The notes under the pieces were generated by a model. That model was not told the DNA's origin. It saw nothing but the letters and a program-made list of their open reading frames with translations, and did not search any database. Of a stretch of DNA of 64,000 nt, positions 10,434-22,507 are shown in pieces (position 1 is the stretch's first letter; each line of letters opens with the position of its first letter). The translations under genes were made by a program, and so were the position numbers. Location: NCBI GenBank assembly GCA_963682175.1, contig OY821787.1:19942501-20006500 (forward strand), written 5' to 3'. The DNA is from Triglochin maritima (lineage: Eukaryota > Streptophyta > Magnoliopsida > Alismatales > Juncaginaceae).

Positions 10434-13400
10434 CTGCCAAATAAAACAGAAGCACAAAAGCATTAATAGTGATGGAGAAATTTTATTTCGGTATGTGAAT
10501 AAATGATGATCATTTATGCCCTTGAAATTGATCAACAATGTCAACACTGCAGCACACAGAAGCACGATTATTTTCTTTCATGCCCATTACCTTAAGTGTG
10601 CCAAAAAAAGGCACCAGATGTTCTATCTGGGAAACCAGGGTTTAATAAATGTTCAGGAGAAGGGTATAGAAACCATTAGATGTCCTTCGTACACCATGGT
10701 TTTTCTTTCTGAAAATGTCATAGTTCGTTAAGGAAGGCACACAGCATGGAATTAAGTTGTAGAAGTTGCAAGTCATATTTCGGTCCATACTAGTACATGG
10801 AGGATCACACAATTCAGAGCCCCAAATTTGATACCAATATTGTATCAAGGTGAAGACAGTATTTGAATGACATATTTTAAGTTAACTTTTAGATCTGCGA
10901 TGGAAGTATTTATTGCAATTTTTATAATTATCAGAATCATATTTATTACAATTTTAAGTTTGTGCTGATATAGCCACTTCTGTCAACGATTTGTTTAAGT
11001 TCATAGAATTAAGGAAGCGAACTCTTCCTTCTGTTACCCTTTTAAACCTCTTTTACTTTGCCTTCATAGCTAGGGTAAACTATCTAAATACATAACGTAT
11101 TGGTAATATGAACATGGTTAATGCAAACAATTGTAAGAAAAGTGATAGAAAAAGATGAAAGCAAAGGTGTTCAATAACAAAACTTTGATTTGATATTTTA
11201 AAATGGACGGGTACTTACAAAAGTCGAAAGCATGGAAACCACCTTGTCGCCCTCCTTGAAAGTATTGACCCCAGGGCCAACAGCACATACCACACCAGCA
11301 ACATCAGTACCTGTCCATCAAATTTAATCAGTTATCAAAAAAAATTATCATATCTATAAAAAGAAAAAGAAAAACGATGCAGAGATTGCTATAAAATAAG
11401 ACAAGTTATTGTAGAAAAGAACATAAGAGGAGTTCAGATGCTTAATAATTTGGTTTGGAATCTCAAACTTCACACTAAATGGTTGTGAGATATACAAACC
11501 CTCAACCTCTGGAGTTCAATAAAAAAAGGATGCTACAAGACGATAGCAAATAATCATAGAAGTGAAAGTCCAACAAACAGCCACTCTGGACCTCTAATAA
11601 CATAGGCATGAAAGCAAGCATCAGCATGCAGGAAAGGTAATCTGCAAATTTAAGTATTAACTTCCAAGATTCAGCCAAAAGTAATACCTGGAATATACGG
11701 AAACTTGGGTGGCATGAGTGGACGCAACATGCCTTTCTGAATTTTCCAGTCAACCGGATTTATACTTGTAGCTTCCATCTTTATGAGAACTTCATCTTTC
11801 TTTGGAGAGGGTATTGGAAGCTGAACATGCTGCAGTTGAAGCAAAACCACACCAACCGTTAATAAAGCATGTCTTTTACCACCATAGAAGCAAGACAGAA
11901 CTTATTACCATTTAATTTTCTACTAGTTACCCCTGCTTTGTTAGGATCGCCATTTTTATCTTTGATTAGTCATTAGCGAGTATATGTGGATACTGATGAC
12001 AAACATTAATGATATGATTGTAAAAAGGTGATTTCTAAACTATTCCCGACAAGGACCAGGGACAAAGAAGTTGGGTTTATCTACAATCGAAGCTATTTTT
12101 AGAAGAAATTGCGTTATTACGGGTAGTGCATTTACTCATGACTTTCGCCTGTATTATTTGCATATTGATGTTTAAAGTAACTATCAGTCATTACATGCCC
12201 TATTGTATAACAAAGTATCACTTCTATATAACCAATATTACATTTAACAATGGAACTTATATACTATTATGTTATTATTTCTCATATCTCTATTAAGTTT
12301 GAAAACACAAATATATAATCATCTTTGCATATGTCTACATTTGCCTTTGTATCTGTATGTATTGTATCCTTTTCAACAGTCAAAACGTGGACATGCAATT
12401 TTCAATACTGGTAATAATTTCTGTCTTCATCTAATATCTATATTGAATTTTGAATATATACGAAGTAACAATCCATTTCCACCCTAATGTAGAAATGTCT
12501 AAAAGGAAAAGATTATCGTAACCTATATTCAGTTACAGGTTCCCATCTCTAAAGCACGTGATGGCTTTTGTGTACCTAGGGGGAAAATAATTGTTTGAAT
12601 TACTTTAAGGACAGTTTATCACCTGTTAACTTCCACTACGCTCTGCACTTAATGAAGTCTCAAACTAGATTTGCAAAGCTATAATTGTTGGGAGCATATT
12701 CTAGGGCTCAGAAGTGCAAGATGCATTACTCAACCATGGAAGTCAGATTAAAAGCCATTTGCAAATGATGAACAAAGAAAAACTAATCGATGTGAGGAAT
12801 CAGTAACTACAAAAAGATCATACAGTCAGAGCTGATATTGACAGGATAAACCTTCTAATATTATGCACGTTTCATAAAGACAGGGAGAACTTTTGAACAC
12901 TTCACTAATGGTAAGATGGGAAGCATCACCTGGTGCTCAACTATGTGCAAAAACTTAATTGGCAGAGTTGAAAAATAATGTACGCATTGCAACTGCAACT
13001 TGTAGAAAGTTGTTGCAAGTGCAACATGCCATGTAGACAAGTAGGATCAAGATTAGGGCAGTCAATTTTACACGAAACACGATTACATGACACGAAAACG
13101 ATACGAAGTTAGCAGATATAAATGATTAATAAATGGGTTAGATATGGAAACACGATTATTAAATGATTCGGATATAGATTTCAAGTGCAAAAACGATTAA
13201 CACGATAAGACACAATAAGTAATCGTGTACTTAGGTTCATGATTACGAATAGTACACGATTAATACACGTAATAATTTATATAAGTAGGTTTTACTTCAG
13301 TTATTTATGATAACATACTTTGAAGAAAATTATGTAATAAACAATACTAAATGTGTATTGTTTTTCGTTCGAAACATGTAAACAGTATTCGTGTTGAACG

Positions 13401-16400
13401 TATCCTAACGTCTACACGTAGGGCCGTAAATGGGCAGTTCGTGGGCGGTTATATGACTTACCCATGACCTTACCTGCCTAATTAAACGGTTCGAGGTTCG
13501 GTTAGAAATCTGTTTATTTTTACTTCTACACATGACCCTACCCGTTTAATTTAGTTAAACGGTTTTGGGCAGTTAAATGGTTAAAACTTAATGGATACTA
13601 AAATCGATATAAGAATTTGTTAAATGGATAAAAACATGTCAAACTTGTTAAAAACATCAAAATCCATAAATTTATAATCAAAACCTCCAAAAATCTATAA
13701 TCGAAACATCCACAAATTTATATAAAACAACATCAAACATCCACACATAATGACAATAATAATACAAAAAATTATATGTATATAGTATATATAACAAAAT
13801 ATTATATATATTCATTATGTTTCGCGATTAAACGGTAAAACGGACGGATTAAAACATGTAATCTTATCCGCCCATTTATTAAACCGTTATGATTTTCACA
13901 ACCATTATCCGCCAATTTATTAAACGGTAATGAATTTTACAACCCGTGATCCTACCCAACGGTTCGGTTACGGCGGTTAAAAGGTTTTGACCACGACATT
14001 GTTGGTTTTTTTTGCCTTAATCTATGTTTTGATGATTTAATCAACCTAATCTTAATTGTAACCAATATAGAGTAGCACGCATATTGCATTGCATATATAT
14101 TGCATTGTACTAACCTCTACAGGTGATCAAGACTCACGGAAAAAATGAAATCAAGTCAAGACATGTAATAAAGCTCATTTGAAGACATGTAATCTTGATT
14201 TATTCTGAGTCTTAAGAACTTTGTGTAATTGAGCATACTTGAGATAAAAACCACTCACATACACACTAGGTTCCTCATAAATTCACACACAAAATTTCAC
14301 ATTATTTGGACTTCAATCTATCACCCAAACTAAAACCGGAAAACACTTAAACCTAACTTGAACTACCATGACCATCTCGGTCGACCGGAATGAGTTCATC
14401 ATTCGACCGATTGGGTTGTTAATTCTGTTACAGGATTCAGTGTTAAACCGGTCGGCCGTTTAGAGTTTTTGTTCGACTGTCTACACGTGTCACACGACCG
14501 TTAGACTTGTCGTATTTTACAACGGACGGATTACCCAAACTCTCAATTTTACCAAACTTGCGGTCGACCGATTCAACATTTCTTAGTCACCCTGAACACT
14601 TTGTTAGTTTCTGGTCGAACGTCGCCTAGACCTTGGTCGACCGAAACTCAAATCCTTATTGAACCAAGGAGTGTCTGGAAGTTTCCGGTCGAACCAACCA
14701 TTACCTTGTTCGACCGATTCATTCTTAGCAGACCAAAACCCCTAAACGGTCGACCAAAATTTTTCTAACAGTCGACCGATTCAACATTTCTTGGTCACCT
14801 TGAACACTCTAGTAGTTTTTGGTCGAACGTCGTCTACACCTTGGTCGACCGAAACTCAAATTCTTCTTAAACCCAGGAGTGTTTGGAAGTTTCCGGTCGA
14901 ACCAACCATTTACCTTGTTCGACCGATTCATTCTTAGCAGACCAAAAACCCTAGAAAGGTCGACCAATCCCCTTAGCTAGTTCAACCGTTCACTTAAGTG
15001 AACTTAAGTTATATAACCAAAATTGACCAACCGGTCGACCGATTTTGTGCTGAATTGAGTGTTGCACCTCACTGCTTTGTGTTTCTCACACAAACTTTTA
15101 CCCAATTAATCCCAACGGCTATAACTCACTTGGAACTTATAAATAGAGTTGTTCAACACAATTTACATAACTCTCCCACCCCATATAGTCTCCAACATTA
15201 GAGAGTATGCTCCAAACACTCCAAGTCTCAAACCTTCCACACTTTAGTCTTAAATCCATATCTTACTTAAGTGTACTCAAGTTTAGACAATGTTGTCTCA
15301 CTCGTTCATTTGTCAAAGAAAAGCAAGGACTTCGGTGAAAGTCTGAAATGTCCCTCTCGGATTGTGAGAGGAAGAAAGTCAAGCTAGCGAGGGTGCTCGC
15401 GAATCTTATGGTGTAAAAACATTCTCTCCCAGCCCGGAACGGGGAGTGGATAGTAAAGTCGTGAGCTGAGCTCGGCGATTCGAACGGAGCTTGCAAGAGA
15501 GGACTAGGACCCAGGTGTGGGTGCCGAACCTTTTTAAAAATTCCTCGTCTTCTTTGTGGTTTGCCTTCATTTCCTCTTTACTTACTTGTTTGTTTTTAAT
15601 TCCACTGTGTATTTATTGTGGCCTTAATGAGATAGAATATAATAGAATTAGGGGTTGTGAAAGTGCACATGAGATATGACATAGATTGCAAATGCATCAT
15701 GAGGGTGATAATAAAACTAAGGAAACTCGCATTAGTCTCCTCATGCATAAATATGAAATCTTCCCTATGCAAATCAGTGAAAACATAAGCGAAATGAACA
15801 CTCGCTTCACCGATATTAGTAACTCTCTTTTGGTTCTTGTAAGAAAATAAATGAAGGAGATATGACAAGGAAATTTCTCCGGTTGCTAAGCAATGATTGG
15901 AGAGATAAGGTGGTCGCAATTGAAGAAGTTAACGATCTTTCCCAACTCAAAATGGGGGAATTAATTGAAAATTTGATAGCGTATGAACTTCAAATCAATC
16001 ATCGAAAGGAGAAGGAAGCCTCGAAGAAGAAACCCACATTGGCATTACATGCAACTCTTGATGAATCAAGGAGGAGTGTTGAAGATAATGACATTGAAGT
16101 CCTAGCCAAAGACTTCTTCAAATACCTCAAGAAAGATAAAAGAGAAACAAGAAAAAATAGAAGAGTTAGAAGAAGTGAAATGAGAGAAAAGAAGAAGGAG
16201 AATGAGTGAAAATGAGAGAAAAAAGAAGGAGAAGAAAAATGAGAGAAGTGAGAAAAGGAGAGAAAATGAGAGGAGTAAGAGAAAAGAAAAGATGATGGAA
16301 GCTTACAAGGCTACATGAGACGATTCATCAACTTCATCTTCATCCCAATCAACCGCACCTTCATCAACAAAGGAATTTGCACATATGCGATACATGGCAA

Positions 16401-19400
16401 TTCAAGATGAAAGAAGTGAGGTATCCTCTAACTCTTGCTCTATCAGATCACATTCATGCTCAACTAAGTCATGTTATAGTGATAGCACACATTCTAATGT
16501 TAATGAAGAAACTTATACACATGATGAGCTTTAAAATACATTCCATGACTTAGTTAAATAGTATGAGATCATTTGTGAAAAAAATAAGTGTTAGAAAATT
16601 GATAAATGATCTCCAGAGTCAAATTGAAATATGCATGAATGAGAAAAATGAGGTGCTTTCTAGACTTGAAACTAATGCAACTCTTGAATGTTTAAAAGAC
16701 ACACCTATTGATATTGAACAAATAGATCTTAAGGCATCAAATGTACAGTTAAGAAAAGATCTAGAAATATTCACTAATGAAACTAAGATGCTTAACATGT
16801 TTTTAGGAAGTCAAAGACAATCGTTGCAAAAACATGGTTTAGGATATAATAATTCATATGTTAAAAACCGTGTAATTCATACAATTTTAAATGGAAAACA
16901 CTTAGTTGTAAATTATAGTTCTTCAAGTGTGTGGGCTTCTAAAACCAAAATGATTTTGGTTCCCAAAACTAACAATAAAGGACACAAAATGGTTTGGGTA
17001 CCTAAATCTACACTTGTAGTTGCTTGAAGAGGAGATCGGTGGTGACCAGGCAAGCTTAAGAGTCGAATTCAAATTCGGTTGCATCACCGAATGGAGATTG
17101 GAACCAATTCAAGCTTCAAAAGTTGGGTATAACCTTCTATCCTCTTAAATTTTGAATAAATTGATTCTAGTCTAGGTAATAATTTGCTTAATTGACATAT
17201 CTTAATCATTATTCATTGCATATCTTATAATTTGAAAATCATCCATTGATGTTAGTGTCATATTTGTAAATTGATGTCAAAAGAGAGAAAACATCACATG
17301 CCTATTGTAAAATTTGTTTGATGTTAAAAAGTGAAGAAATAGAAACGAACTTAATTGATATATCATATCCACATTGATAGAGATAGATTAATGAATATCA
17401 TTTACTTAGAGTAATAAAGTGCAAAATTTAGGCAGAGCAACTTCATTACAAGACATCCAAATTTCATGTTTAATGTTATGATTTTTTATGGATGTCAAAA
17501 TGGGAGATATAATTAAGGGGATAACTTGAAATTTGATAATAATTTAACAAAAACTATGTACATCCATAGGGAAAATATTTTTATGCATATTTTACATTTT
17601 AAAATTTTAAATATTAATATATAGGTTGTTATCATGAAAAAAGGAGATTGTTGGTTTTTTGACCTTAATTTATGTTTTGATGATTTAATCAACCTAATCT
17701 TAATTATAACAATATAGAGTAACACACATATTGCATTCATATATATTGCATTGTGCTAACATCTACAGGTGATTAAGACTCAAGGAAAATATGAAATCAA
17801 GTCAAGACATGTAATAAATCTCATTTGAAGACATGTAATCTTGATTTATTCTGAGTCTTAGGAAATTTGTGTAATTGAACATACTTGAGCTAAAAACCAC
17901 TCACATACACACTAGGTTCCTCATAAATTCACACACAAAATTTCACATTATTTGGACTTAAATCTATCACCCAAACTAAAACCGGAAAATACTTAAACCT
18001 AACTTGAACTGTCATGACCAAATCGGTCGACCGGAATGAGTTGTTCGTTCGACCGATTGGGTTGTTTATTCTGTTACAGAATTCAATGTTAAAACCGATC
18101 GACCGTCTAGAGCTTTTTGTTCGACTGTCTACACGTGTCACATGACCGTTAAACTTGTCGTATTCTACAACGGACGGATTTCCCAAACTTTCAATTTTAC
18201 CAAACTTGGGGCGACTGAAATTTTCCTGACACTGGTAGTTTCCGGTCGAACGTTGTCTACACCTTCGTCGACCGAAACTCAAATTCTTCTTGAACCCAAG
18301 AGTGTTTGGAAGTTTCCGGTCGAACCAACCATTTACCTTGTTCGACCGATTCATTCTTAGCAGACCAAAAACCCTAGAACGGTCGACCAATCCCCTTAGC
18401 TAGTATAACCGTTCACTTAAGTGAACTTAAGTTATATGACCAAAATTGACCAACCGGTCGACCGGCATACCCGATTCGGTCGACCGATTTTGTGCTGAAT
18501 TGTGTCATGCACCTCACTGCCTTGTGTTTCTCACACAATCTTTTACCCAATTAATCTCAATGGCTATAACTCACTTGGAACTTATAAATAGAGAGTTGTT
18601 CAACACAATTTTACATAACTCTCCGACTTCATATAATCTCCAACATTAGAGAGAAAGCTTCAAACACTCCAAACCTCAAACCTTCCACACTTTAGTCTCA
18701 AATTCATATCTTACTCAAGTGTGCTCAAGTTTAGACAGTGTTGTCTCACTCATTCATTTGTCAAAGAAAACAAGGACATCGGTGAAAGTCCGAAGTGTCC
18801 CTCCAGGATTGTGAGAGGAAGAAAGTCAAGCTAGCGAGGGTGCTCGCGAAACTTGTGCTGTAAAAGCGTTCTATCCCGGCCCGGAACGAACAGTAGATAG
18901 TGAAGTCGTGAGCGAAGCTCGGTGATTCGAGCGGAGCTTGCAAGAGAGGACTAGGACTCGGGTGGGGGTGCTGAACCTCTTTAAAAATCTCCCGTCTTCT
19001 TTGTGGTTTGCCTTTTTTCCTCTTTACTTGTTTGTTTGTTTTTAATTCCGCTGTGCATTCATTGATTGCTTAAACAAGTAGGTAATTAGCTTAAAAGTGA
19101 TTAGAACCAAACTCATTACGATCCTAGAGACATGACCCATTAGTTAATCATGTATAAACATGTCGGGTCATGGTAACACGATAATAAATGGGTTGGATAT
19201 GATTAGAGTCCAACAACACGATTATTAAATATGTTAGATATTGGGATATTGATTGCAATATATAGTTTATATATACGACTGTACATGAGACGATTTACAG
19301 CCTTAATCAAGATAAATGAAGTTAATTGATCCCTCAAATAAATGTAATAGTCCAAGTATAGAAAGGGTCACCACAAAAGATGAACGTCAACTAATGAACT

Positions 19401-22215
19401 ATGATGAAAGAAAGTGATGAAAAGGGATCTCACATAGATGATCAGTACATATCAGATCAACGGGAAACAAGAAACAACCCCTTTATTGTTGCGTTGGTAA
19501 GGTTATAAACACCTAAGTAACCCTCGCCCCGCTTGGGTAAGAACCTCTTGTAAGGCATTTGAGGTAATATTGACCTACTAAAATATTCATGGTTACGAAA
19601 ACCCATTTGAATTTGAACCGTAAATCAAAATGTTTACTACAAAAGCATAATTGCACATTCCTCGATGTCTCCCAGACTTCCATAAACACAAACCCATGGT
19701 TGAGCAAACAAAAGCAACGAAATAGGAAGCAACGGAGAGTATTATTTATACAACTGTCTACGATTCTCTTTTCCATGCATTTTTTTATAAGTGTGCAACT
19801 AAAAGGTCATGGAACGGATCTTCACCAAATAGTGTCATACAGAAGATTAAAACAATTATAAACAACTTATTAGCAATCCAAGAGCATATATACTAAATTA
19901 TAAAGTATTAGGCACTTCATCCAAAATGATTGAGTGCATGTTAACTCATTCTTATAAATATTTATACAATTTTCATTATTATATGATGTCTGCTCTCCAC
20001 CAATAAACTCAGAACATTCTAGATTCTCATACTGAAACGATCATGTCTCACATGACAAAAAGGGTTTATCGTCCTTAAAAAAATCAAGTTTCTGAGGCTA
20101 CACTGAAAAAAATACTTGTTCAATCTAGCAAATAGATCATAGCATTGGACTTCCAAAACGTCCAGAGAAATTGAAACTGTACTTTAAAATGCATAAAATC
20201 TGAAATTCACTTTGATGAACAAACCAATTGTAAAGTTCTCTCAAGTGGAACTCTCCAAGGTTCCTAAATCCTGAATCAGGTTCCTCTCCAATTCTCACTG
20301 AATCAAAGAGGACCAATTGAATCAATCTCCACTGCTACATTTGAAATGGACGACAGTCATGTTGAGATATAGTCTTAAATATACTTATCAATTGAGTGAT
20401 CCAATTTCATTATGTCATTGTTATGTGATTAACGTTACATACAAATTGCAGAGTAGACTTGGTTTGAACCCATGCAAATTTTTATTTTATTTTTTGCAAG
20501 TGAAAATTCACTTCATAATTAATTTACATGTTCTTATTTTGCTAGACCAAAAAAGTTGTGAGACAATTTTTTCTAGTCTACAAAAACCAATTTCAAAATA
20601 GCCAAGTCATAACAATTGTACGATATGGATGACAATAAGAAAAAAAATGAGATATAAAAATCGATGGAATTTATTCTTTTTTATTCTTTTATCAGTTTAG
20701 CTCTTTGCTTAACCATAGTTTTTTTTATCATTACTAGTGATTGAAGAAGAGATAGAAGGGATGAAAAAAATCCGAAAATTAGAAGGAAAAGGTGACAGAA
20801 GAAACTCTCACACCCCAAAGAAAAAAGAAAATGAAAAACAAGACACCCCACAAGTTATGGGCTATAGATAAATACTTCCAAACTTGTACATGTGCTACTA
20901 TGTACAATTGCAATTAAAAATGAGTTTCAATTTGGCCAAGTAAGTTGAAGATGACATAATATGAGGAAACAGCCAAGGACAACACACAAGTGCACAAAAT
21001 GAAGATGTCATAATTTTATATCTTAGCTGTATTGGGTAATTAATCTTATTTTTCATCCTACAAAATTAACATGTCATAAGTTCTAATACGAAAACGTTGT
21101 GAAAATACTTCTACAAGAAGGTTTTATTGAAAATGTTAGAAAACATCAGGAAAATAACAAATATTTCTTGGTTTCAACTCTGCGACATAAAAAGGTTGGG
21201 AAAAGAATACAGAAAACTATTTTAAAACGCATTAGCCGGCCCGGTTTACGAATATATTCTAACTATCCACGAATTCCTAAAATTTTAGGTGGAATGGGGA
21301 TTGCAATTCTTAACACTTTGATGAAAAAGATAGTAAGGGAACAAGTTTGTGATTTAAAAAACATTAATGAGGAATAATTGTAAATGTGAATCATTTTAGC
21401 TAGGTTTTTCTTAAGAAAAAATTTTAGCTAGACTTTCATCCACTATTAAAATAAATATTGATGGTGGAGATTGATCCATTGGACCTCTTAAATTTTGTGA
21501 GAATTCAATAGGATCCTAATCCTACGTTTACTTTGGAGAACAGAAATTCATCCATAGATGACTCTGGAAAACTGCACGCCGCCCACAAAATTTTGACAAG
21601 TTAAACTAATACAAAATCCATGCCCCAGGTTTTGACCACTCATACAGTCTTACCATCCCCCCAAACACTAAAATAAGAGGTTTTCAAATGTTAACTTTAT
21701 TTTAATCAATGGCAAAGATAACTCAATATAAAATGAATCTCCAAGCACTATACGTCAGCCACCGAGTATAAAAATACAGCAACAGAATCCAAACACTACT
21801 TTTCTTTACTTTTCTATGATTTTTCCATTTAGCTAAACCTCGGGTTTGGAGTCGGATTCCATACTCCAACATCAGATCTACCAACTGCGCTGTCCTAAAT
21901 TACTTATGAAAGTCCAGATTCAAGATGAGTCTTAGTAAAAAAAAATTGGCGAAACAAATTCCCTCGTTCCGGCCTATTTCGCAGTTGGACGGACTAAGGT
22001 ACAAACCTAAAATCAGCTTGTCGTTCGCCCTCTTACGTTTCAATTCTCACAAAAGTTCGTTTATTTCACATCAACAACCGAGAAACAAATCAAAAACCAC
22101 CGAATATAAGCTCCAGAAACGAACACAAAATAAAGAGAGAAGCAGAGACCTTAAGGCCGGCAGGGCCGCTGCCGTAGGAGTCGTATTGGACAGCGTGCAT
22201 GGTGTTTCCGGCCAT
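9741..22215 (-). CDS. CEQORH: Chloroplast envelope quinone oxidoreductase homologue (ceQORH type), four exons
   Basis: The protein is a zinc-independent MDR-family NADPH:quinone/enone oxidoreductase. The Arabidopsis relative (AT4G13010) sits at the inner plastid envelope without a cleaved transit peptide. Exons on the minus strand are 22215-22150, 11829-11688, 11310-11219 and 10433-9741, joined by GT-AG introns in phases 0, 1 and 0. They give 330 residues against about 329 in the family. The N-terminal GroES-like half includes [16 protein letters not shown] (about 41-56). The nucleotide-binding motif [15 protein letters not shown] begins near residue 162, and the end reads [14 protein letters not shown]. 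No stop or frameshift was seen. The start follows CC with ATGGCC, and the [15 protein letters not shown] beginning fits the family. Intron 1 is 10,320 bp and full of transposons. Identity is secure; expression is not known. Confidence 0.93.
11219..11310 (-). CDS. CEQORH: ceQORH exon 3 (residues 70-100)
   Basis: Acceptor GACAG and donor GTAAGT flank 92 nt encoding [14 protein letters not shown] and [14 protein letters not shown], the usual end of the catalytic half. Confidence 0.92.
11688..11829 (-). CDS. CEQORH: ceQORH exon 2 (residues 23-69)
   Basis: Acceptor CTGCAG precedes CATGTTCAG (HVQ) and donor GGTATTAC follows CCAG. It encodes the GroES-like fold region, including [18 protein letters not shown]. 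Length is 142 nt, leaving one base of a split Gly codon. Confidence 0.92.
11830..13045. other. Intron 1 of ceQORH, exon-2-proximal part
   Basis: This is AT-rich sequence with no gene or recognised element, up to the hAT target duplication at 13046. Confidence 0.6.
13419..13999. mobile_element. Second hAT-type MITE, cut by Copia-H
   Basis: It starts TAGGGCCGTAAATGGGC and is rich in ACGGTTAAA-type motifs. It matches the complete copy at 22508-23074. Copia-H interrupts it close to its 3' end, and I could not recognise the right terminal repeat beyond 19133. Confidence 0.7.
14000..15618 (+). repeat. Copia-H left LTR, 3' truncated, with internal duplication
   Basis: TATA box CTTATAAATAG lies at 15136-15146. 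Upstream of it, about 14380-15045, are paired CGGTCGACC-type motifs. A 208-bp tandem duplication (about 14561-14768 and 14769-14976) is absent from the right LTR. Similarity to the right LTR ends near 15618, and about 90 bp of LTR end plus the primer site are missing. Confidence 0.75.
15686..17027 (+). pseudogene. Copia-H gag remnant
   Basis: The first frame reads [20 protein letters not shown] and shifts near 15850 to [17 protein letters not shown] and [20 protein letters not shown], the usual Copia gag (UBN2) capsid region, ending at 16209. After a Lys/Glu-rich stretch with stops, a third piece (16563-17027) has a coiled-coil-like segment and ends [14 protein letters not shown], a typical region just before the Copia protease. 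The frame is broken at least twice and ends where the protease would begin. Confidence 0.75.
17649..19128 (+). repeat. Copia-H right LTR (1,480 bp)
   Basis: It runs from TGTTGGTTTTTTGACC to ACGATCCTAGA. The TATA box CTTATAAATAG is near 18581, and paired GGTCGACC-type motifs lie at about 18025-18490. The last bases are not the usual CA, but the target duplication and the S2 copy support this end. Confidence 0.8.
19314..21089. other. Intron 1 of ceQORH, middle part
   Basis: AT-rich intronic sequence; no gene or bounded element recognised. Confidence 0.5.
21090..21377 (+). pseudogene. rps8: Nuclear copy of plastid rps8 (fragment)
   Basis: The translation from about 21099 contains [42 protein letters not shown] and [16 protein letters not shown], a close match to plastid ribosomal protein S8. 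The N-terminal third and the true C terminus (GGEILCYIW type) are missing or altered. The segment lies inside ceQORH intron 1, opposite to the gene, without neighbouring plastid genes. It has no in-frame stop before 21375 but several small deletions relative to the family. It is best read as old plastid DNA transferred to the nucleus. Confidence 0.85.
22150..22215 (-). CDS. CEQORH: ceQORH exon 1 (residues 1-22)
   Basis: The exon runs from ATG at 22215 to AAG, followed by donor GTCTCT. It encodes [15 protein letters not shown] and ends GPAGLK. It lies more than 10 kb from exon 2 and would be missed by short-intron gene models. Confidence 0.9.
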
Positions 22216-22499
22216 GGAGTAGTCACGGAATAGGTGGATTCGTGGGTTCCGGTGGGATTTGGGAATGGATTGGGAAATGAGTCTGGATACGCCGTGGCTT
22301 TATGGGGTGTGTCATCTCATGCGATTGATGTGACTACGTCCATCTGAGGTAAGCGAGTGTCTGGAATAAACTGCGATAAATTATGATAATCATGTCTTGG
22401 GCACCTGCACGATTCCAATTTGACAGGTGGGCTCCGTTGTGTGATGAGTGGAGCAACGTGTCCTTCGAGAAACATGCCTCTGTCGGTACCATTGTGTAT
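22216..22499 (-). promoter_or_regulatory. ceQORH 5' UTR and proximal promoter region
   Basis: About 285 bp lie between the ATG and the duplication flanking the upstream MITE. I see no convincing TATA box at a fixed distance, so transcription start is unknown. The MITE may limit the ancestral promoter or contribute to it. Confidence 0.4.
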
Positions 22500-22507
22500 C
22501 TTACCGG

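Larger units (their letters stand above)
14000..19128 (+). mobile_element. Copia-H: gag-only Copia-type LTR retrotransposon
   Basis: LTRs at 14000-about 15618 and 17649-19128 start TGTTGGTTTTTT. The flanking duplication is GACAT (13995-13999, 19129-19133). A broken gag lies between. No protease, integrase or polymerase is seen, and the primer-binding site is lost with the 3' end of the left LTR. The purine tract AAAAAAGGAGAT precedes the right LTR. S2 (59433-60957) is the same LTR family. Confidence 0.85.
13054..19305. mobile_element. hAT-1: hAT-type element in intron 1, expanded by nested insertions
   Basis: The ends TAGGGCAGTCAATTTTAC (13054) and, reversed, TAAGGCTGTAAATCG (19305) form degenerate terminal inverted repeats. 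They are flanked by a perfect 8-bp duplication ATCAAGAT (13046-13053, 19306-19313), the size typical of hAT transposons. The element's own sequence, rich in ACACGAT repeats, is only about 13054-13418 plus about 19134-19305. The rest is a second hAT-like element and Copia-H. No transposase is visible, so it was non-autonomous. Confidence 0.85.

Noticed and set aside
10434..10565. Coding extension of ceQORH exon 4 upstream of 10433
   Set aside because: Homology stops exactly at the TTGGCAG acceptor and exon 3 joins there in phase; the extra residues are intron read-through.
22201..22233. Plus-strand frame 21925-22233 over ceQORH exon 1
   Set aside because: Shadow of the minus-strand exon plus upstream intron; no homology of its own.
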